From the NCBI RefSeq assembly GCF_030219325.1, contig NZ_CP126625.1:372001-436000 (forward strand): a stretch of DNA of 64,000 nt, in the 5' to 3' direction. The translations under genes and the position numbers were made by a program. Below are positions 43,211-50,811 of the stretch, piece after piece. The stretch's first letter is position 1; every line of letters starts with the position of its first letter. This stretch comes from Geothrix sp. (GTDB lineage Bacteria; Acidobacteriota; Holophagae; Holophagales; Holophagaceae). The notes under the pieces were generated by a model, which did not search any database, was not told the origin of the DNA, and was given only the letters and a program-made list of their open reading frames with translations.

Positions 43211-44397
43211 CGGCCCTCCCAGCGACGCACAAGAAGGCTTGTGTTGTTGCCTCCGAAGGCGAACGCATTGACCAGCGCGGCCCGCAGGAGCCGCTGCTTC
43301 GCCACCTTCGGCGTGCAGTCCAGATCGCAAATGGGATCGGCTTCCTCCAGCCGCAGGGTGGGGCTCACCACCTGGTCGCGCAGGGCCAGGATGGCGGCGG
43401 CCGCCCCGAAGGCCCCGGCGGCGCCCAGAGTGTGGCCGAACTGGCTCTTGGTGCTGGTGACGGAGATGGCGTCAGCGGCCGTTCCGAGCGCGCGGCGGAT
43501 GGCCAGGCACTCGGCGCCGTCGTTGGCCGGGGTGGCGGTACCATGGGCGGAGACCAGGTCGATGCCGGAGGCGTCCAGGCCCCCGGTGCGCAGGGCCATG
43601 GTCATGGCCCGGGCGGCACCCTCGCCCTCCGGGTGGGGGGCCGTGGGGTGGTGGGCGTCCATGCTGGCGCCATAGCCCAGCACCTCGGCGTAGATCATGG
43701 CGCCCCGGGCTCGGGCCCCGTCGAGGGTCTCCAGCACCAGCTGGACGGCGCCCTCCCCCAGGTTCAGGCCGGCCCGGTCGCGGCTGAAGGGGCGGCACTT
43801 CTTCGCGTCCACGGCCTTGAGGCAGGAGAAGCCGGCGTAGGTGGTGCGGCAGAGGTTCTCGGCGCCCCCGGCCACGGCGAAGTCGAGCTCGCCCGCCGCC
43901 AGCCGCTCCCAGGCCTGGCCCAGGGCCAGCAGGCTGGAGGAGCAGGCGTTCATGATCGTCCCCCGGGGACCCTGGGAACCCACCCGGCGGGCCAGGGCAT
44001 CCGTGACCGTGCTGGGGCTCTGGTAGGCGGGTTCCGAGGCCCGTCCCCGGCGCCCGGCCAACCGTTCCTCCAGGAAGGCCTCCGCCACAGGCAGGCCGCT
44101 GGTGCCGGCCCCCTGGAAGACGCCGATGCGGGTCGGGTCGCCCTGGGGCACCAGGCCATCCAGGGCCTCCTCCAGCGCGCCCAGGGCCATGCGCTCGCAG
44201 AGGGTCTGATGGCGGCCCGGGTCCATGGCCACCTGCCCGGCCAGCTGGGCCGGCTCCAGGGGCAGGGAGAGACGGGTGAGGGGGGCCAGGCCATCCTTCC
44301 CTTCGAGCATGGCGGACCAGGTGCCTTCCCGGCCCAGGGCCAGGGAGGACACGATGCCAAGGCCCGTCACCACCACGCGCTGAGGGGGTCGGTTCAT
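43207..44397 (-). CDS. Beta-ketoacyl-ACP synthase, active (KAS II type)
   Basis: The 396-residue protein has the full Cys-His-His set: Cys in NACSSSLLA, His in SAHGTATPAND, and His in TKSQFGHTLGAAG, plus the terminal NAFAFGGNNTSLL. It starts with VVVTGLGIVSSLA. Both ends overlap neighbours by four bases. It elongates an acyl chain on the ACP encoded at the start of the operon. Confidence 0.93.
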   Translation of the reverse strand: MNRPPQRVVVTGLGIVSSLALGREGTWSAMLEGKDGLAPLTRLSLPLEPAQLAGQVAMDPGRHQTLCERMALGALEEALDGLVPQGDPTRIGVFQGAGTSGLPVAEAFLEERLAGRRGRASEPAYQSPSTVTDALARRVGSQGPRGTIMNACSSSLLALGQAWERLAAGELDFAVAGGAENLCRTTYAGFSCLKAVDAKKCRPFSRDRAGLNLGEGAVQLVLETLDGARARGAMIYAEVLGYGASMDAHHPTAPHPEGEGAARAMTMALRTGGLDASGIDLVSAHGTATPANDGAECLAIRRALGTAADAISVTSTKSQFGHTLGAAGAFGAAAAILALRDQVVSPTLRLEEADPICDLDCTPKVAKQRLLRAALVNAFAFGGNNTSLLVRRWEGR

Positions 44398-44801
44398 AGG
44401 CGCTTGACCAGCAGGGCGGCGGTGCAGAGGTCCCGGCCCTCGCAGCTGACGGTGCCCCGGATCTTCATCATCCCCGCAAAGGCGCCATCGGACCGGACCT
44501 CCAGGCGCAGGCGGTCGCCGGGCAGGGCGGGGGCCCTGAACCGGGCATCCTGCACGCCGGCCAGGAAGATGGCCGCCCCGTGCAGGGGCTCGGCTTCCAG
44601 GAACCCCCCGGCCTGGGCCAGCATCTCCAGCAGCAGCACGCCGGGCACCAGGGGGTGTCCTTCGAAATGGCCCTGGAGGTAGGGCTCACCATTGGTGACG
44701 AGCTTTTCCGCCACCACGCGCACCCCGGGCTCGCGCTCCAGCACCCGGTCCACCAGCAGGAAGGGGTAGCGGTGCGGCAAGTGGGCCGGAATGTCAGTCA
44801 T
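44394..44801 (-). CDS. Hotdog-fold 3-hydroxyacyl-ACP dehydratase (FabZ-like)
   Basis: The 135-residue protein has the dehydratase signature LPHRYPFLLVDRV and GHFEGHPLVPGVLLLEMLAQAGG with the catalytic His (GHF) and the Glu five residues after PG (LLLEML). It is a single hotdog domain, as for FabZ. It lies 13 bases after the ACP gene, and its stop overlaps the ketosynthase start. Confidence 0.9.
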   Translation of the reverse strand: MTDIPAHLPHRYPFLLVDRVLEREPGVRVVAEKLVTNGEPYLQGHFEGHPLVPGVLLLEMLAQAGGFLEAEPLHGAAIFLAGVQDARFRAPALPGDRLRLEVRSDGAFAGMMKIRGTVSCEGRDLCTAALLVKRL

Positions 44802-44814
44802 CGGTCGCCTTCGG

Positions 44815-45069
44815 CTACTTGGCGTTCTCAGCGATGAAGTCCGTGAGGGCCTGCACGGACTTGAAGGCCTTGAGGCCCGCGGCCTCGTCCTCGATCTTCA
44901 CGCCGAAGACCTGCTCGATGCCCAGCACCAGCTCCAGGGCGTCGATGGAGTCCAGGCCCAGCCCCTCGCCGAAGAGGGGGGCCCCGTCGTCGATCTGGTC
45001 CGGCGTCATCCCCTCGAGCTTCAGGCGCTCGATGATCATCTCTTTGACGCGCAGCTTGAGGTCGCTCAT
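44815..45069 (-). CDS. Acyl carrier protein
   Basis: An 84-residue acidic helical protein with the phosphopantetheine site GLDSIDALELV. It heads a compact ACP-dehydratase-KS-KS' operon. The position ahead of accessory synthase genes suggests a dedicated ACP and not the housekeeping AcpP, but the sequence alone does not decide. The ATG at 45069 has a modest GGGAA upstream. Confidence 0.92.
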   Translation of the reverse strand: MSDLKLRVKEMIIERLKLEGMTPDQIDDGAPLFGEGLGLDSIDALELVLGIEQVFGVKIEDEAAGLKAFKSVQALTDFIAENAK

Positions 45070-45106
45070 GGGGTTCCCGGCAGAAGGGTGGAAAGGCCCC
45101 CTAGAT

Positions 45107-45132
45107 CCTAGCCAACGTCTGCGTTGGCTAGG
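45107..45132. promoter_or_regulatory. 26-bp palindrome between the ACP operon and nuoA
   Basis: Perfect 11-bp arms CCTAGCCAACG and CGTTGGCTAGG around TCTG, in the region between two divergent operons (45070-45243). It could be an operator for either side or a leader hairpin of the ACP transcript. Confidence 0.5.
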
Positions 45133-45243
45133 GGATTCTATCCCGAACCCCGGCGTCCAGGACGCTTGTGATCTTGACATCGCTCCCGGTGGTTCAAAGG
45201 GCGCTAAGCTGGACCCTCGCGGAATCCTCCGCCCGAGAGCGCC

Positions 45244-45624
45244 ATGGCCCATCCCGCATCGCCCTTCTTGTCGGTCCTGATCCTGTTGCTGGTGGCTGCC
45301 GTGACGGCCGCCGCCATCCTCGTGCTGTCGGGCTGGGTGCTCCCCATGCTGAAGCCGAACAATCCCCAGGAGGCCAAGCTGCGGGTCTACGAGTGCGGCG
45401 TGCCGCCCGTCCAGAGCGGGGCCCGGCACAAGTACTCCGTGAAGTTCTACCTGACGGCCATGCTCTTCATCCTGTTCGACGTGGAAGCCGCCTTCCTGCT
45501 GCCCTGGGCCGTGAACTTCAAGACGGCGCTCTGGACCTTCGGCGCCATGCTGAGCTTCATGGCCACCCTGCTGGTGGGCTTCATCTACGCCTGGGGCAAG
45601 GGCGCCTTCGAGTGGGAGCGCTGA
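45244..45624 (+). CDS. nuoA: NADH-quinone oxidoreductase subunit A
   Basis: A 126-residue, three-helix membrane subunit of complex I. Conserved features: YECGVPPVQ in the first loop and KFYLTAMLFILFDVEAAFLLPWA, which carries the Asp-Glu pair of helix 2. It heads the nuoABCD run, one base before nuoB. The ATG is at 45244. Confidence 0.95.
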   Translation: MAHPASPFLSVLILLLVAAVTAAAILVLSGWVLPMLKPNNPQEAKLRVYECGVPPVQSGARHKYSVKFYLTAMLFILFDVEAAFLLPWAVNFKTALWTFGAMLSFMATLLVGFIYAWGKGAFEWER

Positions 45625-45625
45625 C

Positions 45626-46234
45626 ATGGCCGAGCTGGACATCAACGATGCCGTGATGACCACCCGCCTGGACGCGGTGGTCAACTGGGGCCGCAAGAAC
45701 AGCCTGTGGCCCATGCCCTTCGGCGTGGCCTGCTGCGCCATCGAGTTCATGAGCATGATGTCGTCCAAGTACGACCTCAGCCGCTTCGGCGCCGAGGCCA
45801 TGCGCTTCAGCCCCCGGCAGAGCGACATGATGCTGGTGCTCGGCACCATCACCAACAAGATGGCCCCGGTGCTCCGCACCATCTACGCCCAGATGGCCGA
45901 GCCCAAGTGGGTGATCTCGGTGGGCGTCTGCGCGTCGTCGGGCGGCATGTACCGCACCTACGCCACCCTGCAGGGCATCGACCGGATCATCCCCGTGGAC
46001 GTCTACGTGCCGGGCTGCCCGCCCCGCCCCGAAAGCATCATCTACGGCGTCATGAAGCTGCAGGAGCAGATCGAGAAGGAATCGCTCTCCATGCGCAAGG
46101 ATCACATCGCGCGGTTCTACGAAAGCCTGGAGCGGCAGGACGCTCTGCAGGCGGCGAAGGGCCTCACCAGCCAGCAGACCATCCGCGAGATGCTGATGGA
46201 CGCCGGCGAGCGCGGCGTGGGTACCATTTTCTAG
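45626..46234 (+). CDS. nuoB: NADH-quinone oxidoreductase subunit B
   Basis: A 202-residue peripheral subunit carrying cluster N2. The adjacent pair of Cys is in ACCAIEFM, with the others in VGVCASSGGMY and VPGCPPRPE. The C-terminal extension (about residues 160-202) is longer than in many NuoB. Only the short nuoA-nuoB gap separates it from its partner; R1 copy A follows it. Confidence 0.96.
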   Translation: MAELDINDAVMTTRLDAVVNWGRKNSLWPMPFGVACCAIEFMSMMSSKYDLSRFGAEAMRFSPRQSDMMLVLGTITNKMAPVLRTIYAQMAEPKWVISVGVCASSGGMYRTYATLQGIDRIIPVDVYVPGCPPRPESIIYGVMKLQEQIEKESLSMRKDHIARFYESLERQDALQAAKGLTSQQTIREMLMDAGERGVGTIF

Positions 46235-46246
46235 GCGGGATGGACC

Positions 46247-46323
46247 ATGAGCATGAAGCAGGAGCGAAATGCCACTTTGGTGAAGCCGAAGCCCGGAGGG
46301 CGCGGCACAGGAGGTGCCGCGTG
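46247..46323 (+). repeat. Repeat R1, copy A (supplies the start of nuoC)
   Basis: Starts ATGAGCATGAAGCAGGAGCG, 12 bases after the nuoB stop, and ends in the hairpin CGCGGCAC (46301-46308), loop AGGAG, GTGCCGCG (46314-46321). The loop is the Shine-Dalgarno sequence and the last stem base is the first base of the nuoC GTG start. Length and ending are identical to copy C. The first ATG is out of frame with nuoC. Confidence 0.9.
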
Positions 46324-46815
46324 ATCATCGAGCACATCGACGCACAGCTCCCGGGGACCGTCACCGACCGGCACGACTTCCGGGGTGACCAGACCATCGT
46401 CATCGCGAAGGAGAACCTGCTGGCCGTGGTGGACCTGCTCCACCGCGAGGGCTTCCAGTTCCTGGTGGACATCACGGCGGTGGACTGGCCCGAGCGTGAG
46501 CAGAGGTTCGACGTGGTCTACCACTGGCTCAACCTGGCCAGCCAGGAGCGCCTGCGGGTGAAGGTGCCCGTGGCCGACGGCGAGTCGGTCGCCAGCCTGG
46601 CTGGCCTGTTCAAGACCGCCAACTGGTTCGAGCGCGAGGTCTTCGACCTCTTCGGCATCCGCTTCGAGGGCCACCCGGACCTGCGGCGCCTGCTGACCTG
46701 GGACGACTTCCAGGGCCACGCCCTCCGCAAGGACTTCCCCCTGGATGGCGGCGACGTCTTCTGCATGGAAGGTTGCACCGCGCCCTACAACAACGGCGAG
46801 CGAGGTGGAGAATGA
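46321..46815 (+). CDS. nuoC: NADH-quinone oxidoreductase subunit C
   Basis: A 164-residue peripheral subunit. Landmarks: FLVDITAVDWPER, RVKVPVADG, the highly conserved WFEREVFDLFGIRFEGHPDLRRLLTW (split here by position near residues 100-126) and GHALRKDFPL. GTG start at 46321 inside repeat R1, seven bases after AGGAG. NuoC and NuoD are separate, not fused. The stop overlaps the nuoD start. Confidence 0.94.
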   Translation: MIIEHIDAQLPGTVTDRHDFRGDQTIVIAKENLLAVVDLLHREGFQFLVDITAVDWPEREQRFDVVYHWLNLASQERLRVKVPVADGESVASLAGLFKTANWFEREVFDLFGIRFEGHPDLRRLLTWDDFQGHALRKDFPLDGGDVFCMEGCTAPYNNGERGGE

Positions 46816-48017
46816 CCATGGACTCCATCGCCATGACCCGGCAGCAGCTCGACGGCGACAAGATGATCGTCAACATGGGGCCGTCGCACCCCACCACCCA
46901 CGGCACGCTCCGCATCGTGCTGGAGCTCGAGGGCGAGACCATCACCAAGGCCACCCCCGAGATGGGCTACCTCCACCGCGGCGTGGAGAAGCTGGGCGAG
47001 AGCCTCAGCTACCAGCAGTTCATCCCCCTGACGGACCGGCTGAACTACTGCAGCTCCATCATGAACAACGTGGGCTACACCACGGCGGTGGAGAAGCTGC
47101 TGGGTATCGAGATCCCCAAGCGCGCCCAGCAGATCCGGGTGCTGGTCTCCGAGCTGGCCCGCATCGCCGACCACCTGGTGTGCGTGGGTGTGAACGCCGT
47201 GGACATCGGCGCCTTCACGGCCTTCCTCTACCTCTTCCGCCAGCGCGAGACCATCTACGACCTGTTCGAGATGGCCGCCGGCCAGCGCCTGCACACCAGC
47301 TTCACCCGCATCGGCGGCCTCTACCGGGACATCCCCGAGGGCTTCGTGCCCCTCACCGAGCGCTTCCTGGTGGAGTGCGAGGCGAGCATCAACGAGATGG
47401 AGAACCTGCTCACCCACAACCCCATCTGGCATGACCGCACCAAGGGCATCGGCGCCATCAGCCCGGAAGACGCGGTGAACTGGGGCTACACCGGGCCCTG
47501 CCTGCGCGCCGCCGGCGTGCCCCAGGACCTGCGCAAGGCCCAGCCCTACCTGGGCTACGAGACCTACGACTTCGACATCCCCGTGGGCACCACCGGTGAC
47601 GTGTTCGACCGCTACCTGGTGCGCACCGAGGAGATGCGCCAGAGCCTGCGCATCATCCGCCAGGTGCTGGACCGGCTCGAGCCGGGTCCCGTCATGGTGG
47701 ACGATCCCAAGGTGGCGCTGCCGCCCAAGGAGAAGGTCTATACCCGCATGGAGAGCCTCATCCACCACTTCAAGCTCATCATGCACGGCATGGAGATGCC
47801 CGTGGGCGAGGTCTACAGCGCCACCGAAGCCGCCAATGGCGAGCTGGGCTTCTACATCGTGAGCGATGGCGGCAAGAACCCCTACCGCATCCGCGTCCGT
47901 CCCCCCTGCCTCCCCATCTTCAGCAGCTTCGAGGAGCAGGTGAAGGGCGGGCTGATTGCGGATGCTGTTGCGGTGCTTGGCGCCATGAATATTATTGCCG
48001 GTGAACTGGACCGATAA
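46812..48017 (+). CDS. nuoD: NADH-quinone oxidoreductase subunit D
   Basis: A 401-residue peripheral subunit near the quinone site. Conserved runs: NMGPSHPTTHGTLRI, GYLHRGVEKLGE, RADxL-like region LTDRLNYCSS, GGLYRDIPEGF, and the C-terminal RPPCLPIFSSFEEQ. The ATG at 46812 overlaps the nuoC stop (ATGA). Its last nine codons reappear about 137 bases downstream with only silent changes. Confidence 0.95.
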   Translation: MTMDSIAMTRQQLDGDKMIVNMGPSHPTTHGTLRIVLELEGETITKATPEMGYLHRGVEKLGESLSYQQFIPLTDRLNYCSSIMNNVGYTTAVEKLLGIEIPKRAQQIRVLVSELARIADHLVCVGVNAVDIGAFTAFLYLFRQRETIYDLFEMAAGQRLHTSFTRIGGLYRDIPEGFVPLTERFLVECEASINEMENLLTHNPIWHDRTKGIGAISPEDAVNWGYTGPCLRAAGVPQDLRKAQPYLGYETYDFDIPVGTTGDVFDRYLVRTEEMRQSLRIIRQVLDRLEPGPVMVDDPKVALPPKEKVYTRMESLIHHFKLIMHGMEMPVGEVYSATEAANGELGFYIVSDGGKNPYRIRVRPPCLPIFSSFEEQVKGGLIADAVAVLGAMNIIAGELDR

Positions 48018-48047
48018 TCAAACGCAACCTGCAACGGCACAGGCGCC

Positions 48048-48122
48048 ATGAGCACGAAGCAGGAGCGGAGTGCGACTTTGCCGAAGGCGAAGCCCGAAGG
48101 GTGCCGCACAGGATGTGCGGTG
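48048..48122 (+). repeat. Repeat R1, copy B (downstream of nuoD)
   Basis: Starts ATGAGCACGAAGCAGGAGCG and follows copies A and C through to a shorter hairpin, CCGCAC (48104-48109), loop AGGAT, GTGCGG (48115-48120). The loop is a degraded Shine-Dalgarno and no gene starts here. It is two bases shorter than the others. Confidence 0.85.
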
Positions 48123-48127
48123 TCAGG

Positions 48128-48154
48128 ATCATTGCGGGTGAGCTCGACCGTTGA
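48128..48154 (+). repeat. Displaced, synonymously diverged copy of the nuoD 3' end
   Basis: Nine codons, IIAGELDR plus stop, match the nuoD tail at 47991-48017. Of 27 bases, six differ, all at the third codon position or in the stop (TAA versus TGA), and none changes an amino acid. Here the copy is not in the nuoD frame. It directly follows repeat R1 copy B. Confidence 0.8.
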
Positions 48155-48202
48155 CGCGCCAAGCACGGCATGCGGGCGAAGGCCGCTGCCGGACTGGGGG
48201 CC

Positions 48203-48280
48203 ATGAGGCCGAAGCAGGGAGGCTCCGTCTCCACGAGGCGCAGCCGAGCGGGAGCAGGCGCAGCGTACGATAGACGGAGC
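48203..48280 (+). repeat. Diverged relative of repeat R1 with a stem-loop (copy D)
   Basis: ATGAGGCCGAAGCAGG followed at the same spacing (within two bases) by GGCGCAGCCGA, both shared with copies A and C. It contains a 9-bp inverted repeat, GCTCCGTCT (48222-48230) and AGACGGAGC (48272-48280). The rest of the 358-base gap between nuoD and the next gene shows no coding frame that I trust. Confidence 0.5.
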
Positions 48281-48375
48281 AAGGTCGACCGTGCGCGAAG
48301 CAGGCCGTGCTCTAGCCTCATTGGACCTGCGGTGGGTTTTTCGGCCAAGCTGTCGCATTCCCTCCGGGAGGTCCC

Positions 48376-49506
48376 ATGGATCGCCGTTCGTTTTTGAACG
48401 CCACACTGGCTGTCAGCGCCGCGGGGGCCCTCGCGCCGCTCTCCGCCCAGGGGCGGCCCACGCCCATGCCAGGCGAGACGATGCCTACCCATGTCTGGCT
48501 CGTGGGGGACGCGGCCCCGACCGATCCGGCCGCATACGCGGCCCGCCTGGCCCGTTTGGCGTCGCGGGAGAAGGTGCGGGATACCTATCTGGCCCAGGGC
48601 GCGGTAACCGAGTTGGAGCAGGCTTTCGCCAGTCTCCTGGGCAAGGAGGACTGCGCCTTCTTCCCAACGGGAACCCTCGCCAACAACGTGGCCGTGCGGG
48701 TCCTTTGCGCCGACCATCCCCACGCGCTGGTCCAGCACGAAAGCCACTTCTACAGGGATGAGAGCGACGCGGCCCAGCGACTGGCGGGCATCAGCCTGGT
48801 GCCCCTGGCAGCCGGGCGCGCCACGCCCACCCTCCAGGAAGTCGCGACAGCCTTCGACGAGGCGGAGAAGGGGCCCTTCGCCATCAAGGTGGGCGCCATT
48901 TCCCTGGAAAGCCCCGTGCGTCGCCAGCGTGGCCAGCTGGTGCCCCCTTCAGCGGTTCAGGCTTTGACGGACCTGGGCAAGGCGCACGGGGCCGGCCTGC
49001 ACCTGGACGGCGCGCGCCTCCTCCTCGCCCCACCCTCCCTGGATCTGAAGGCCTATGTGGCACCCTTCACCACGGTCTACGTCTCCCTCTACAAGTACCT
49101 GGATGCCCCCTTCGGGGCCGTGCTGGCGGGATCCAGCGTCCACATGGCCAAGGCTCGGGAGTTCCGCCACATCTATGGCGGGCTTCTCTACCAGGGCTGG
49201 GAGGCGGCCCTCATTGCCCTCGATTCCCTGAAGACCTTCCCCCAGCGCATGGCCCGGGCCCATGGCGTCGCCCAGGACTTGATGAAGGCCCTGGAAGCCA
49301 GTGGGAAGGTCAGGCGGCGGGTGGATCCTTATGCCTCCAACATCCATTTCCTGGAAATGGACGCCACCCTGGCCCAGGCCGCCACGGAAAGGGGTCGTGC
49401 GGCTGGCGTGCGGCTGGGCCCATTCATCGATGGCGCCCTTACCCTGGGCGTCAACGACACCATCAATCGCAGGCCCGTGGAGGATTACGTGAAGCTGTTC
49501 CTCTGA
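48376..49506 (+). CDS. Tat-exported PLP enzyme of the threonine aldolase family
   Basis: The N-terminus has a twin-arginine signal (DRRSFLN) and a hydrophobic stretch ending LSAQG, so the 376-residue protein should be folded in the cytosol and exported. The rest is a beta-eliminating lyase/L-threonine aldolase fold: FFPTGTLANN, VQHESHFYRDES, GLHLDGARLL, and SLYKYLDAPFGAVLAG with the PLP Lys. Cytosolic members cleave threonine to glycine and acetaldehyde; an exported one is unusual. The ATG at 48376 was chosen for the signal peptide. Confidence 0.75.
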   Translation: MDRRSFLNATLAVSAAGALAPLSAQGRPTPMPGETMPTHVWLVGDAAPTDPAAYAARLARLASREKVRDTYLAQGAVTELEQAFASLLGKEDCAFFPTGTLANNVAVRVLCADHPHALVQHESHFYRDESDAAQRLAGISLVPLAAGRATPTLQEVATAFDEAEKGPFAIKVGAISLESPVRRQRGQLVPPSAVQALTDLGKAHGAGLHLDGARLLLAPPSLDLKAYVAPFTTVYVSLYKYLDAPFGAVLAGSSVHMAKAREFRHIYGGLLYQGWEAALIALDSLKTFPQRMARAHGVAQDLMKALEASGKVRRRVDPYASNIHFLEMDATLAQAATERGRAAGVRLGPFIDGALTLGVNDTINRRPVEDYVKLFL

Positions 49507-49525
49507 TTGGCGGGGCAGGGCATGC

Positions 49526-50017
49526 TCACCCCTTCTGCAGCTCCGCCAGCTGTGTCCGGTGGTCATTCCGCAGCCGCTCCAGAAGGCCGAGCAGCGCGTC
49601 CCGTTCCTCGGGGCTGAGACAGCGGTCCACCTGCTGGCAGAGGGCGTTGTGGCGGGCGAACATCTTGGCTTCCAGGGCCAGGCCCTTGGGCGTGATCTGG
49701 ACGCGGCTGCCGCGGCGGTCGGCGGGGTTCTCGCAGCGCTTGACGAGGCCCCGGGCTTCCAGGCGGTTCACGAGGCGGGGCACGTCCGCGAAGCGGTAGA
49801 TCATGCGGCAGCGCAGCTCCTTCACCAGGTAGCCGTCCCTGGGCCCGCCCTTGAGGATGCGCAGCACGTTGAACTGCTGGTCCGAGAGACCCTCGGGTTC
49901 GTACAGGCACTCGTCGAAGAGGCGGGCCACGTACTCCCGGGTGAGGAGCAGGGCCAGGGCCACCTCGTGGCCCGGCTCGAGGGGCTTGGTGATCTGGAGT
50001 TCCTCGCGGATGTGCAT
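49526..50017 (-). CDS. MarR-family transcriptional regulator
   Basis: A 163-residue winged-helix protein: LSDQQFNVLRILKGGP, the recognition region KELRCRMIYRFADVPRLVNRLEARGLVKR, and the wing DRRGSRVQITPKG. It is divergent from yceI with 111 bases between the starts and probably represses it. The ATG is at 50017. Confidence 0.9.
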   Translation of the reverse strand: MHIREELQITKPLEPGHEVALALLLTREYVARLFDECLYEPEGLSDQQFNVLRILKGGPRDGYLVKELRCRMIYRFADVPRLVNRLEARGLVKRCENPADRRGSRVQITPKGLALEAKMFARHNALCQQVDRCLSPEERDALLGLLERLRNDHRTQLAELQKG

Positions 50018-50061
50018 GGCCGGCTCCTGCAGCCCCAGGATGACAGATTTTCAAAAAAAGA

Positions 50062-50071
50062 AGTTGCAACT
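50062..50071. promoter_or_regulatory. Palindrome AGTTGCAACT between marR and yceI
   Basis: A perfect 10-bp palindrome 45 bases from the marR start and 57 bases from the yceI start, in AT-richer DNA than its surroundings. MarR-family proteins bind such short palindromes, so it is a candidate operator. Confidence 0.45.
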
Positions 50072-50128
50072 CTCGAATTTCGACCTAGACTTGAATGCAT
50101 GGTGAAACACCTATTCCCAGGAGGTCAC

Positions 50129-50698
50129 ATGCGCCACCCCTTCCGTGCCATTCTTGCCGTCCTCGCCCTGGCGGCGCTGCCCGCCCTGGCCCAGGACGCC
50201 TATAAGATCGACCCCGTCCACAGCGAGGTCAGCTTCAAGATCCGCCACCTCCTGGCCAAGGTCAGCGGCCGGTTCACGAAGTTCAGCGGCACCATCAAGG
50301 TCGATGCCGCCGACATCAGCAAGTCCAGCGTCGAGGTCAGCATCGATGCCACCAGCATCAACACGGACAACGAGATGCGCGACAAGCACTTGAAGACCGG
50401 CGATTTCTTCGACGTGGAGAAGTTCCCCACCATCACCTTCAAGAGCACCTCGGTGAAGGAAGTGGCCAAGGGCAAGCTGGAAGTGACGGGTGACTTCACC
50501 CTGCGCGGCGTGACCAAGCGCATCACCTTCCCCATCACCGCCGCCGGCACCCAGCCGGGGATGAAGCCGGGCACCGTGGTGGCGGGCTTCATCGATGGCG
50601 CCGTGACCATCAACCGGAACGACTATGGCATCAAGTACGGCCCCGGCGTCCTGGGCGACGAGGTGGCCATCTCCCTCAACATCGAGGCTGGCAAGTAA
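50129..50698 (+). CDS. YceI-family periplasmic lipid-binding protein
   Basis: The 189-residue protein has a signal peptide ending ALAQD and a lipocalin-like YceI domain: YKIDPVHSEVSFKIRHL, IDATSINTDNEMRDKHLK, DFFDVEKFPTITFKS and GDFTLRGVTKRITFP. YceI proteins bind isoprenoids. The ATG at 50129 has a very strong AGGAGGT. The adjacent divergent MarR gene is its likely regulator. Confidence 0.92.
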   Translation: MRHPFRAILAVLALAALPALAQDAYKIDPVHSEVSFKIRHLLAKVSGRFTKFSGTIKVDAADISKSSVEVSIDATSINTDNEMRDKHLKTGDFFDVEKFPTITFKSTSVKEVAKGKLEVTGDFTLRGVTKRITFPITAAGTQPGMKPGTVVAGFIDGAVTINRNDYGIKYGPGVLGDEVAISLNIEAGK

Positions 50699-50748
50699 AG
50701 GCCGCCAGCCCTATTTCCAGTCCGTATCCAGGTGGCGGGGGCGGCATA

Positions 50749-50801
50749 AGGGGCCGTAACGGACTCGCCATTCGGTAGGAGTGATTCCGTAACGGCCCCT
50801 A
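50749..50801 (+). promoter_or_regulatory. Paired palindromes CCGTAACGG ahead of the CDGSH gene
   Basis: CCGTAACGG occurs at 50754-50762 and 50787-50795, 33 bases apart, flanked by GGGG and CCCC so that the whole can also fold as a stem with arms AGGGGCCGTAACGGA and TCCGTAACGGCCCCT. It lies directly before the CDGSH gene start. It could be an operator pair or a leader hairpin. Confidence 0.5.
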
Positions 50802-50811
50802 AGAGGTCCTC

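Noticed and set aside
46247-46320. A short gene beginning at the first ATG of repeat R1
   Set aside because: It is out of frame with nuoC, the same sequence recurs at three places with frame-breaking length changes, and both strands of the repeat give open frames by chance.
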